Shown here: piece after piece, positions 15,605 through 50,870 of the stretch
How the letters are laid out: each line of letters begins with the position of its first letter
Numbering within the stretch: the first letter of the stretch is position 1
Source: Paralichthys olivaceus
Taxonomy: Eukaryota; Chordata; Actinopteri; Pleuronectiformes; Paralichthyidae
Length of the DNA stretch: 64,000 bases
NCBI RefSeq assembly: GCF_024713975.1
Contig: NC_091095.1
Span: 3,508,001-3,572,000, forward strand
Direction: 5' to 3'
Position numbers and translations under genes: made by a program
Notes under the pieces: model-generated
What the model saw: the letters and a program-made list of their open reading frames with translations, nothing else
What the model was told of the DNA's origin: nothing
Databases searched by the model: none

Positions 15605-15730
15605 GTGGTTCAATTCAATTTTATTTGTGTGTGACGCCAAATCCTAACATACATTCTCTCAAAGCAGTTTGAGACATTAAAGACTCATCGTGGACAGACA
15701 ATAATGACGACAACAGTAAGGATGAAGAAG
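15605..15730. repeat. dispersed repeat fragment in serpinb1 5' intron
   Basis: 'caattcaattttatttgtgtgtgacgccaaatc' followed by 'acatacattctctcaaagcagttt' resembles the very common fish repeat that reads 'CAATTTTATTTGTATAGCGCCAAATCACAACA'. Recognised from memory; degenerate copy. Confidence 0.5.
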
Positions 15731-16101
15731 TGATGCTATTAATAAACAAGGGCTTTAAACCACAGCTTCATTAAATGTTATAGTGCCCTAGTCATTACGC
15801 ATTTGTCGAGCAGAACGGTGATTACACTTCCGGGTCTGTGCCACAGCTTTCCTTGAGGTGCGTAATTATCTCTTTATACACAGTCCGTGGTGATTACGCA
15901 GCGTTAAGACAATGTTAACCGCAGGACTCAACATGAAAAACGTGTTAAACCAGAACTTGAAAGGTAACATGAGGTAATCGTGTTTGAATGACACGTCAAG
16001 ATTACACGTCTGACGATGTCTCGCTCACACACCCATATGGCGATGGAAAACATTCCCGAAACGTAATATGACTGAATGATAATATGAATACGCAAAAGTA
16101 C

Positions 16102-16200
16102 CTGAATGAGGAGAAGGTCTCGGCGCAGTGGCTTGGAACCTGGAAGTGGAGAGGTGCACGCACACCAGTGTGTGTGGGTGTGACGCGTGACTGGGCGATA
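16102..16200 (-). promoter_or_regulatory. serpinb1: inferred noncoding first exon / start region of serpinb1
   Basis: A minus-strand donor CATTCAG|gtactt at 16102/16101 is the best partner for the acceptor just 5' of the serpinb1 ATG. The 5' limit is unknown. The transposon-like element begins about 140 bases further upstream. Confidence 0.35.
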
Positions 16201-16340
16201 AGTCACCGACTGCTCTGAACAAAACAGTCCATTATAGGCCAGTTGTGCACCAATGGAACAAATGCAACCGACACAATGCTGAGAAAAGGTTTGCACAACC
16301 TGTTGCGCAGCTCTTTGTGCCATCACTTTAATATGTTGTA

Positions 16341-17648
16341 TTACAGTTGTTCTGAATTGGTAAAACACTAATTCCTGTTGTGTGAATTAATTGCTCAGTT
16401 GTTTAAACTCATTCACTGAATTGAGCATCGTTTTGACGAAACCATAAACTATCTTCACCTAGTAAAACACTATTTGCAGATCTCAGTCTTTCCTTTTGCA
16501 AAACTCTAAACACATTCTCATGCAATAAAACACAGTTGTCACTGTGATGCACTTGTGACGCATAATGGTAAAAACCAGTGCCAGCTATGAACACAAATGA
16601 AACACACGTGTCATCCATTGAACACAACGATTCCAAATTGATCACACTTGTTTCGCTTCATGTCATGACAACATGACAACCAATATAAGTTCAGAGTGCA
16701 TCAGGTTGGTCCTGCAAGCTCATGACAACAATGGATCAGAGACACAGAGGACGAGTGCGTGTAAGAGGAGGTAGAGGTGGAGGACAAGAAGGAGGCAGAG
16801 GAAGAGGAGGGAGAGGAAGACGAAGAGTGGCAATTTCTGATGGTGGTACAGTAATATAACACTGTGTGCTGCTATAAGCAACCGGGGTGTTCTTCACCAT
16901 CATGCCACTCTGGGGCCATAAACTGTAACACCCAGCACCTTCTCACCTTTCTTGGTGCTCTTAGAGATGTGTTGTCTTCAAATGAACAGCGGGAACATGA
17001 AATGATTGAGCGGCATATTTATGTTATAATTTGGGACAATGTTAGTTTTCACCGCGCTGTCCAAGTCAGAGAATGGTTCCATATGAATAACCTATACTTG
17101 CCACCGTACTCTCCCTTCCTCAATGCAATAGAGGAGTTTTTCTCCGCTTGGAGATGGAAGGTGTACGAGCGACAGCCCTACACCAGGCTCACAGTAATCT
17201 TCTTGAGTCCATGGAACTAGCCTGTGATGACATCGGTGAGGAGATGTTGTCAGGGCTGGGTACGGCACACTAGGGTTTTTTCTCCCCGTTGCCAGGCAAG
17301 GGCAAATATAACGTGTGATGTGGATGAAGAGCTGTGGCCTGACCCAGTCCAAAGACAGGATGATGCTCAATGAAGCTCAATGATCAACTGTGTAAAGTAC
17401 TTTATTGTGACCAATAAACATTTCTCCATGAGCAACATGCCTTGACCACTGTGTTTTCAATTTTTTGGTGTAGTGTTGCTCAGCGTTTTGAGCACGTGTG
17501 AAACAGTTTTGAGGCGATGGTGTGGTTTTGCAAAAAGAATCAGAGGTTTTGTGAATGTAGTTTGAGAAAAGAGTTTTGTGTTTAGAATTCTGAGAAAAGG
17601 ACAGGAGGATTCAAAAAATGTGTTTTAACAATTGTGAAAAACTGAAAT
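16341..17648 (+). mobile_element. decayed IS630/Tc1/mariner-type DNA transposon
   Basis: Imperfect terminal inverted repeats: the left end has CAGTTGTTCTGAATTG then GTAAAACAC, and the reverse complement of the right end has CAGTTTTTCACAATTG then TTAAAACAC. TA lies just outside both ends (16339-16340 and 17649-17650), as expected for this superfamily. It encloses broken transposase pieces. At about 1.3 kb with an internal deletion, it cannot be autonomous. Confidence 0.72.
16722..17373 (+). pseudogene. broken IS630-like transposase
   Basis: The 5' piece from the ATG at 16722 encodes a Gly/Arg-rich basic N-terminus that stops at about 16858, where the central part of the gene appears deleted. 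The 3' piece reads in shifted frames: NTQHLLTFLGALRDVL, then VIIWDNVSFH, LYLPPYSPFLNAIEEFFS and WRWKVYERQPYTR (catalytic D in WDN and E in IEEFF of a DDE domain). A further frame shift precedes CDVDEELWPDPVQ and a stop at 17371-17373. Stops and frame shifts show it is dead. The family is recognised from the WDNVSFH/PPYSPFLN signature of Tc1-like/IS630 transposases common in fish genomes. Confidence 0.8.
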
Positions 17649-19694
17649 TATATGTGCCTTAATATGAACAACTTCTAGACTTCAAGGACATTATACTGTG
17701 AAACTGAATTTGATATGAGTGTGATTCATGAGAAACAAATGCTTGTGTAATATATTTCTAATCTAACAAACTTTAATCTTCTCTTTATGCTTTTACTCTC
17801 TTCAAATGAACATAGATATGACATAGAGGACACCGCCTCTGTGACCAATACAGTTAACTAATAATATTTTTTATCCCAAAGTAAATGAAATCATGATAAA
17901 AGTGGTGTTTGATGACGTATGCAATTAAATCAAATTATGCAAAAGTAAAGTAATTATTCAGAAATGAATCTCCATGAAATGTTGCATTAGTAATAAATCC
18001 AGCGCTGACAGTGTGCTGGAGTTATTGTGAAAACTTTTAATTCCTCATGCCTTCATAGTTTTTCATGGAATCAGACAGACAAAGTGAGGTGGAAGTTTTT
18101 ACAGAATGTTCAGGTGAAGGAACTTGCATAGAGGAACTTGCATAGCAGGAGTTGTCTCTTGTGAAACAGTGAAAGGTGTGTCATGGTGATTTACTGAGAT
18201 TGTATCTCGTCCTCACCCCTCAGTTAGAGTCACATTATCCTCTGGCAAACATGATAAACATTTCCTATTCCTGCCAACCTTTGGCCCCTCTGTTAGACTC
18301 TCCCACTTCAGAAGTCTTATATAAGTTTGAAAAGTTTCCTGATTTCTTGGAATGACCAAATCAGAGAATACGCCTCATCGATAATCAAAGACACGCACAC
18401 ATTCTGGTGGCGATAAAAAAACTGTTAAAGTTTGATAGATTTTACTTTAAATGCATTTATTTGCCTTTTCAAGCCCGAAGTGAAATAACTTTTTTTCTTA
18501 CCTGCACCTGGGATGTTGTGTTTTTACTTTGTTTTTACACAAATGTTGCTATTACGAGCATCAGATTCAGAGTGAGAGCTACACAGAATAAAGAAGAAGA
18601 GAGTTCTTGCATGAGAGAGAGGGCCGTATTGAATACCACTTGAGGGTACGCACACAACTGCGGCTGAAACTATGAGAGCTGACTGTCTGCATGAACAGTA
18701 ACAACAGCTATGGAGGATAGCACGAGTGAGCATGTTGCTGCACACAGCTAAACAATGCAGCAAAGGTGCAAAACACCAAGTTAGAGATGTCTCCAGAAGT
18801 GAACACATTTTTTTGTTTCAGTACGAAACTGTGGCATTAAAATAGGGTGGGCCGCCAGCGCCTAGAGGCAGTTTAGTTTTCTCTTAATACTCTTTACCAC
18901 GATGGCCCAAAGTGCTCAACATACTGCAGCTTAGACCCCAAAATATGTATTTGACAACTTTCACGAATACAGAAACATGCTGCAAATAGCAGATGACAGA
19001 AATGTATCCAGGGGTCACACAAAAAGCTGTTGAACCTGTTACTGAGAGCGTTGGCAGCTCATTTGTTCCAAAAAGATTTTTGTTGGCTCCAGACACAGTT
19101 TACAGTAAAACCACAAGGGCTTCCTTCCTTGCGTTTTCTTCTGAGCACAAATTACAAAACAAATAAAGGCTTGTATCCCGTAAAGCCTGTGTGCTAGGTT
19201 GCAACAGCCGTGACCCAGAACAGTAGCCTGAGTAAGATGGTGCAATGGAAAAACTGTCACAGAGAGAAAACAGACACAAGGCAACAAGCTTGTTTGTTCC
19301 ACAACAACGCTGAATGTCAAGGCCAGCTGAGCAGAACAGTCTGCGATTGGTCAATTACTCTGGCTTTAATTTGCCTTTTGAAGGTGAATCAAAGGAGCAG
19401 TTCAACATTTTAAAGAGACTCATTCAGTCACTTTCTGACGTGCGCTGAAGGAGACTTTCCTGAAGTTATGTCGGGACACTAATATCCGGGTTTCTAATTT
19501 CTGGACATTTTTTCCCGGAACCTTTCCTGCCAACCCCCTGGTAAAATATCCGAGTGACGTGTCTGTGACGTATCTAACAGAGGACAGTAATTTACTGCTC
19601 GTCTCTGTGTCTCTATGATTCGCACCGTGCCAACCGTTTCAAGAAAGTAGACCGTCTGGTCTACAGAGGTTTACGTGATTTGGGACACAGCTAA

Positions 19695-19785
19695 CCAACG
19701 TATATATTAAGATGGACGACGCATCTCCAGTTCCTCCCATTTCACAGAAATGTAGCCAAAATATCCTGGATACCTATCACCCGAT
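19695..19785 (-). repeat. dispersed teleost repeat, minus orientation
   Basis: 'tatattaagatggacgac' ... 'gtagccaaaatatcctgga' reads as the reverse complement of the element at 19938-20036 and 59697-59790. Short, 3'-end-like copy. Confidence 0.5.
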
Positions 19786-19937
19786 CACGTGTTGGTTTCA
19801 CGTGTCGCTCATCACGTTTCATCCTCTTTATATACGTAGCATAAAACACAACTTATCAGAAAAATAAACAACTTGACGTACACCAGTGTGATGTGAGTCA
19901 TAAAATGACTTTGCTCCATGTCCCATCCACAACATGG

Positions 19938-20036
19938 AGGAGAACTATACTGGAGCCAGCCACCAGGGGCCAACCAGATAATGTGGCTTCACTTTTAGGA
20001 ACGGTCATGTCATCCATTTTTATACACAGTGTATGG
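19938..20036 (+). repeat. dispersed teleost repeat, plus orientation
   Basis: 'ggagccagccaccagggg' then 'tggcttcacttttaggaacggtcatgtcatccatttttata': clearly the same element as 59697-59790 by eye, with many substitutions. Confidence 0.6.
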
Positions 20037-23000
20037 TCTCAACTAATTAGGATGATGAGTCTCTGTTGGCTCCTCAGCCATCACTCTGTCCGTGCATGTA
20101 CAAAATACTGACCTCATTCGAATGCTTGACTCTGGAGTTAATACTCCTCTTTTAGATGTAATTAAATAAGGTGTGAGTATTTGATCCTGAACCAACAGAT
20201 GGTGGACACTGTGTTTGAGCTCTTTCTGACTTCATCAGATTTCTTCAGAGTCTTCGTTTGTGGGAACCTGGTGGAACCGGTCGCTGCGGAAACCTCTGAC
20301 GTCTCGTTCACAATAATCAACAAAACCAAACACCAATTTTTAATCAGGCATGAAAGTTCATCCTTTGACGTTTGACAAAAGTCAAGAGTGCAAATTGTTC
20401 AAAGACTTAGTGAGTCAACTTTGAGTTCACTATTTTTCAAAGTAACTTGATGAGGTTACGTGTAAAACCACTGCACCTTCTCTTTGTGCCATGTTTTTCC
20501 AACATGGAGGAACAACTGTCGCTCCTGGACAGAGGTGGGTGGTAACACATTTACTCCGCTACGTGTACTTATTGTGTAGTTATTTCAATACATTGTACTC
20601 CCGAGAGAAGTTGTTTTGACACACGCTTCTCGCTACTTCACCATGGCTTTGATTTATTATTTTTGTGTGTCTGCAGAGATGACTGTGAGGTGATAACACT
20701 AAAAATCTCTCTAAAACAAAACCTCGTGAAGACCCTGTGACATCTTCAACAGATAAACATTAAAACTGAGGCGGAGGATCATTTTCATTATCTATTCTGC
20801 TGTGAGCCGAGCGGAGATATACCGAATATTTCATGCCTTAATTGAACATACATAATTTAAATTGTAAAGACTTACTTTGTTTTTGAGTGACTGCATCTAA
20901 ACCCTTCCTGCAGGGATTGATAGTTTATTTTTATAAGTATATTATCTTTTATCTCGGTCTATATCTGACACTGAAACACCATGTGCCTATTTGTGCTCTT
21001 CACCTTTTTATCTTACGACCAAGTTTGGAACATGTGTATTATGTGGCATCAACATTTTTTTGTTTAATCTATTGGAATATTATTTTTACTTTTGAATGTC
21101 TGCATCTTTCTATCTTGTTAATCAGGTGAGCAATTTAATTAGATGTCTGTTTTGGAAACTGAATGCATGTGCACCACACAATGCAGGATTCACTGAAGGT
21201 TATTTCTTGATGTTTGAAAGCGAGGACTGGAGTTAATGGTTTACCAGTCTATTTATTTACCACTCCATCATCACTAGACTGTAACTGGGCAGCAGGAGCA
21301 TAAATGTGCAGCAGATTTCTAGACATGACATCACGTGTGCGCGCTGCACTGACTCTCCTCCGTGTATGAAGTTCAAGTCGAGGCAAACTCGGGCGGTAAG
21401 AAGCCTCTGCACCTGACCTCTGTGGTCAGCCGGCACGTCGGCCTCATTGTGCGCCCGCACAGCTGTGACCTTCTCACGGATCATCAGGGGATCTGCCCTC
21501 CCAATCCAGATTCCACGTAAGATTAGGTGCAGTGACTGTGGCCCCTGGAAATCTGTGTCAAGTGTACAGCGCGTCACCGACTCCCCTCCAAAGACGCCTT
21601 TTGTTTAGCAGCTCGTGTGCAGTCGTATTTTCACTTGGTGTCATGTCAGCGGGCCTCGCACATGTGGTGATATTATATATCTTTAAAAACTCTACTGAGA
21701 CCACACCAGACACATATAGACTGAAAATACCTCAGGGTGAACACAGCTCTTCATATTGAGCCGGGTGTCACTCAGTGCGTCTGTTTCATGACTTCCTGTC
21801 TGGGAAACTGTGTCACATGACTCTGACATTCTGAGAAGAGTCAAATGTACGACCGCCACATTTTTTAAAAAGTTTTTTTTATGTACTTTTACAGTTTCCT
21901 TCTTTGTGATGGTGAAAGTGTTTAATTTTCCGTATGGTCTTCGTTTCTCACTAATGTTTTTAAAATTTGTTTTAATTTGTTTTCTCCAGTTTCTTTTCAG
22001 TTTCATGATATTTCTTATATCACTTTTTTTTTATTGTGTGAAAAACTGTTGATTGAAAATTAGTTGAATTAGGATCAACTTAAGCGTAAGTTTAATTTTA
22101 TTCTCAAAATCACCTGATAATTTTATTCAAAGAGTATTTTCTTTTTCTTCTCCTTTAGTTCTTCAGCCAAAGATTATTTGTAATGAAAGAGTATTAAAGC
22201 TTGGTTTCAGTAAACAGTAGCTTTTGGAGGATCTTAAGCTCATCTCACCGTGGGAGTTATGTGAGTAATGTGGGTTGGTTTTGTTTTTATTTTTACTACA
22301 CACAAAGGTACAGGTGGTACAGACACAGGGAGCTGTCACACCCTGTCACACCCTGTGTATTTCGATATACTGCCATTGTCCCAGGATAACGTAATTATCT
22401 AAAGATAGCATAAGGACACAAACATTTGGTCCAGGGCGATGCTCCTGTACCGATGTCAAGCGCTGTTAAACCCCACAGCATTGTAGCCAATTAGCACACA
22501 GCGAGCGAGAGAAGGTAGAGAGATGAGAGAGCGGCAAGAGGAGAGAGGATTCAGTGTCAGGAGCGAGGACTAAAGACTGAGCTCACTAATTTGAAGGTCA
22601 GGAGGGTCACACGTGACGGTGATAAACACACCAGTCGATAATGAGTCTAAACTGGGTTAAAGACGAGAGCACAGGAGAAATCCGCGCGTAACAATTCTTC
22701 ATCAAAATGTTTAAACACGACAAGAGCCATTTCTTTTATACATGTTGTTGACATGCGTGCTGACAAATCCACAGTTTTCTTTAAGGTAACGAGACCTTTC
22801 ATTTCAGTCGCCTTTTAATTGCATCATAGAAGGAAAAACACGCTGCTGTTTGTTTCCCTCTGTAATGTTTGTCCTGGTCACTCTCAATGGATCCTGATTA
22901 TTTGTTGTTCGTTTGCTGCATCACGTAAAATCAAACGTCAATACACGACCTCCTCCGTGAGCAGGATTTAGATTTTCATCAGCAATGGTGGAATGTGTTA

Positions 23001-23518
23001 GCTCTAACTACAGAAGCTGAATCAGTCACTCTGGACTCACACGTGTATGTGTTGTGTTAAAGCGTCAGTGGACGGCGATCGCAGCGAGCGTTTCACTTGT
23101 GCCGTGGTTTTAGGGAACAGCAAATAAAAAGCTGTGCTGTGCATGTCCTTACAGTCAATGTCCTTACTTGACTTAAATGGTCCGTTCAACTTAATTTAAC
23201 TTATAATTTTACTTTTGCTCACATACTTGTTGCATATATCGACCACACTTGGTTGTTTTGAGTATAGAGTTTCCCAGAATGCTGTGTGCTGAAGTAGTTT
23301 GAAGCTGAAATTTAGACCACAGCAATATTGTTCCTGAAATAATTCCAGTGTCTCTCAGACTCAACCGTCATTTGACGTCTTCCCCTCAACAGTCTCCAGG
23401 TTTTTTAAAGAGCGTCAAACATGTCGTTAATAATTAATACATTTTAATGGAGTAAGTGAATCTCTGCATTTTATATTACATAAGTCAGATAGTGAATGAT
23501 CTGGCATTGACATAAGGT

Positions 23519-24043
23519 TATATTTATATATGGTACGTTACACGGAGCGGAACTCCTTATTTAAACTCACCGGAGTCGTTTAAAAAGGAAAAAACCTTCA
23601 TCTGTATCTCCGCTCCTTCCTCACTTGTGTCGGCCCCCACACCCCCCTCACTCTCTCCGTCTGTCATCCCACCTCTTGCAGAGACACATGGCTCTTGTGC
23701 ATTCCGCTCGTTCCGTTATAACAAGCTACATTCCCTGGAACACTTCCTCCGCTCTCTGTCCCTACCTCTGGCCCCTGGGTCTCAGATCAGACAACCCCCC
23801 CCCCCCAAACCCCCACACCCAACACCACCACCACCACCCTCGACCCCCCCCCCCCCCCCCTCACCCGCCCCCCTCTGGTGCTTATCCCATGTACATCTGT
23901 GGCTCCAAACAGCAGAGAGCCACAAGCAGCCGGAGCCTCCCATTGTGCTGTCCTGACCTGACTCACTCTGGATCCGTCTGTCTGAACCTGGACACTAAAA
24001 GACAAAGACAGCACCTGAGGAGAAACCTGGAGAGATCCCACCC
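23519..24043 (+). promoter_or_regulatory. mylk4: candidate upstream promoter / 5' UTR of mylk4
   Basis: A TATA-like stretch (TATATTTATATATGG at 23519-23533) lies about 500 bases before the ATG at 24044. The intervening region includes the C-rich low-complexity tract at 23795-23875 and no competing start with a good exon. Inferred only from position and composition. Confidence 0.3.
23795..23875. repeat. poly-C / CAC low-complexity tract
   Basis: Runs of C of about 13 and 18 with ACC repeats between. It produces proline/histidine-rich spurious ORFs in the same place. Confidence 0.85.
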
Positions 24044-48147
<24,104 letters not shown>

Positions 48148-49315
48148 GGCTCCCAGCATGCCTTTCAACAATGAAGGCGCCCTATGAGCCCGACACCGGA
48201 CCAATGCTGCTGTACCCGTATGGCTAGTCAAAAAAAAAAAAAACTACTCTCTGCCTCGCGTCCTTGTGTTAGCTTTGTCCTGCAGCTTAATGTTCAGGCC
48301 TGGGAAAAAGACTTTTGTTTCTTTGTCATCGCTGCCATGGAGACACAGAGGGTCTGCCAGCAGGGTCACTGTCCTGCAGAGTCCACGACTTCACACAAGA
48401 TGAGCTCTGATGCTCTGCGGTGCCTTGTTGAGGTAAAAGAAGGACTAGTATTAGAGACTGAAGGCCGGCGTCACTCGTCGCTTCTGCAGCGAGCTTCATG
48501 TTTGTCTGCAGAGGTAAAGAAAAATCCTCCCACCGACAGTGATGCGTTTGTCTTGTCGTCCTGGTTTGTTGCATGCTTTGCACCTTTTGGCCTATTTCTC
48601 CGAGAACTATAGACTGAATTATTTAAATCATGTATTTTTGTGGATACAGATTTCTTTCTTTCTTTTAATTTACAAGTCTTATTTAAACATTTTACTCATC
48701 CTCAAACATAAGCTAACAATACACACGGAGCTTGGCTGGAGTTGATTAATTTATTTTGTATATAGCAGCACTGCCTCATATCTCAGAGCCACTTTCAGAA
48801 GTTTCCAGCCGACGCTCACCGATGGATTCTGTTCGTGTTCATGCCGCTCGCTCGCCTGTGCTTCTGCAGTTTGGAGTAGCCCTGTCACCTTCCATGAAGG
48901 CACAACGAACAACAGAATACTACCTATGACTGATTCACGTTTATGACCGAAGTAGATTCTTATGCTTTTATGTATTTACTGGTTCAACACCAGACTGTAC
49001 TTGAAGTGCAAAGCTTTTATTTGTGTTTTATTTTTGATTTCACTTTTTGTTACGTGTTCACTCACAGCTCAGATCGATGGAGATTCAACCACAGTGCTTG
49101 TGTGTCTCTCGGTGCTTTATTGTCCCGCTCTTTCTAAGACGCAGGAAGTTGGATGAATATTCTCCACTCAGTCGGCGGCGGCTCCGGTTGGCAGTGGAAA
49201 AGCTTTGTGATTTATTTGAATGATTGTTTATTTGAATTCATGGTATTTTTTTTCATGGTTTTCTTGAGTAATGAGATGAATCAATGTAGAATATAAAGAA
49301 TATGAATAAATAAAG
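48148..49315 (+). other. mylk4: mylk4 3' UTR
   Basis: No coding signal. The 142-codon frame at 48184-48612 has no domain and begins in the UTR. Overlapping AATAAATAAA at about 49304-49313 is the first strong poly(A) signal, giving a 3' UTR of about 1.2 kb. Confidence 0.5.
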
Positions 49316-49509
49316 CACACCCGACAATAATTCAGTGTTTCTCACATCACTGTCAATAAATAACAGGACCTGAGTGTGATATCTGTGTGACCGTTTAAAA
49401 AGCTAAACTAAAGGTTTTGTAAATATATGTGGGTACAAGGCACATGCCTGCTGCGTTTGAGTCATATTCCTACACATCCACATTCTCAAATGCCACGAAG
49501 AGTTAGACA

Positions 49510-49555
49510 ATAAAAGGGCAATATATATATATATATATATATATTGCCCTTTTAT
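49510..49555. repeat. perfect 46-bp palindrome with AT core
   Basis: Arms ATAAAAGGGCAAT and ATTGCCCTTTTAT are exact reverse complements and flank a pure (AT)10 core, so the whole 46 bp is self-complementary. It lies about 200 bp past the mylk4 poly(A) signal. Confidence 0.95.
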
Positions 49556-50821
49556 ATTCAATGGGCTTTTTGCCTCCAGAATAAAAGCGTGAAATATGTT
49601 TTTTTCCTCCATAAAACCAGTATTATAAAATGGCCAATAGAGGGCCTCACACTCAATTCTAAATCCCATGTCTATGACCAGTTTCATTTTCCATCTATCT
49701 ACAAAATGTCATAATTACACAATACACTAGTTTAATGAACAACATTTACATTTACACCGAAATTATTCAAGATAAGATCAACTTTGTTGGTCTGCATGTC
49801 ACAGCAGCAGGAGTAAAAGTGAGGAAGATATAGATAGAAGAAAAATCTATCTATTGTAAGGTACAGTTATGATTGTACAGACTTAAAGGAAAGTATGAAA
49901 TTCTGGTATCAATATAAACATTGTGTGTATAAAGTTACTAATTTACAATGAGCAGCATACATATGGAATAATATAGTTGCTTTATGTATATATATGCATA
50001 TACATATTTATATAAAATAATTATAATTACATTGATTATCTGATTCATGAGATGTTCTGTGAGAATCTCCGTATTAATGCTGATTAATGCCAGAAATGAT
50101 CAATGCAGCACAACTGGAACTCTGTTGTGTTCATCTTCACACTGTGAGATTCTTAAACCCAAGTATCTTCCCCTCAGCATCACTTCACCTGAATAAATAA
50201 ACTCTCTGTGCAGGCGGAGGATTCTTTGACTGCTGGGAAAAACAGCGAGAGGGTGAGAAAAAAAAGTTTAAGTTAAAAAATGGAGAGAATTGATGCACAG
50301 ACACCTTTTTTCTTGTAAACTCAGCTCTGGGTTTACACTGTCACATGAAACCTCTTCATAAAACCTGAAATTTGAATTCTCCATGCAAACATCAGCTCAT
50401 CGTCCCAGACTGAGCTTCATTTATCAGATTAAAAACCCTGAAGTTAGTGAGAGATACGAGGAAATCCAGCTCCCAACCTAAATTCATTAAGTTAACAATA
50501 ACAACTTCACAGTCTAATCTCAATTAAATCTCCGGGATCTGTTTATTTCTGTCTGACGTTCCAGTGAAACACACAGAGCCTCAGTCTTTCTGCTCAGCAG
50601 CCGTGGGATAAGGATTTTCACCATTTGAGGCCTTAGATATTGTAAAAATTTCACTGATTGAAGAACAATTGTTCAAATAAATCGTCCTTGTTCACTTGTT
50701 ATGCTTTTGTTTGCTGCCATTAAAAAACTTACCATACCTTAAACCTTTATGTATTTCAAGAACATCATATTTCAGTAGTGAAGTTCAATGTAAAAGGTCA
50801 CATCATGTTGAGAGAAGAAAA

Positions 50822-50870
50822 CTAAAGAAAAGAGAAGAGAAGAGAAGAAAAGAGAAAGAAAAGAGAGAAG
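50822..50870. repeat. AAGAG-rich purine tract
   Basis: Imperfect tandem GAAAA/GAGAA words, all purine on the plus strand. Confidence 0.75.

Larger units (their letters stand above)
17649..23510. other. intergenic serpinb1-mylk4
   Basis: About 6 kb of AT-rich sequence without a supportable gene. ORFs are short and lack splice partners or recognisable domains. It contains an inverted pair of dispersed repeats at 19.7 and 19.95 kb, and a small direct duplication (GTCACACCCT) near 22337-22356. No WRNIP1 or further SERPINB exon was recognised here. Confidence 0.45.

Noticed and set aside
20887-21129. Hydrophobic 80-codon ORF
   Set aside because: AT-rich DNA by chance encodes Phe/Tyr/Leu/Ile; no neighbours, splice sites or family resemblance.
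48184-48612. 142-codon ORF after mylk4
   Set aside because: Lies in the mylk4 3' UTR, includes an A12 run and shows no recognisable domain.
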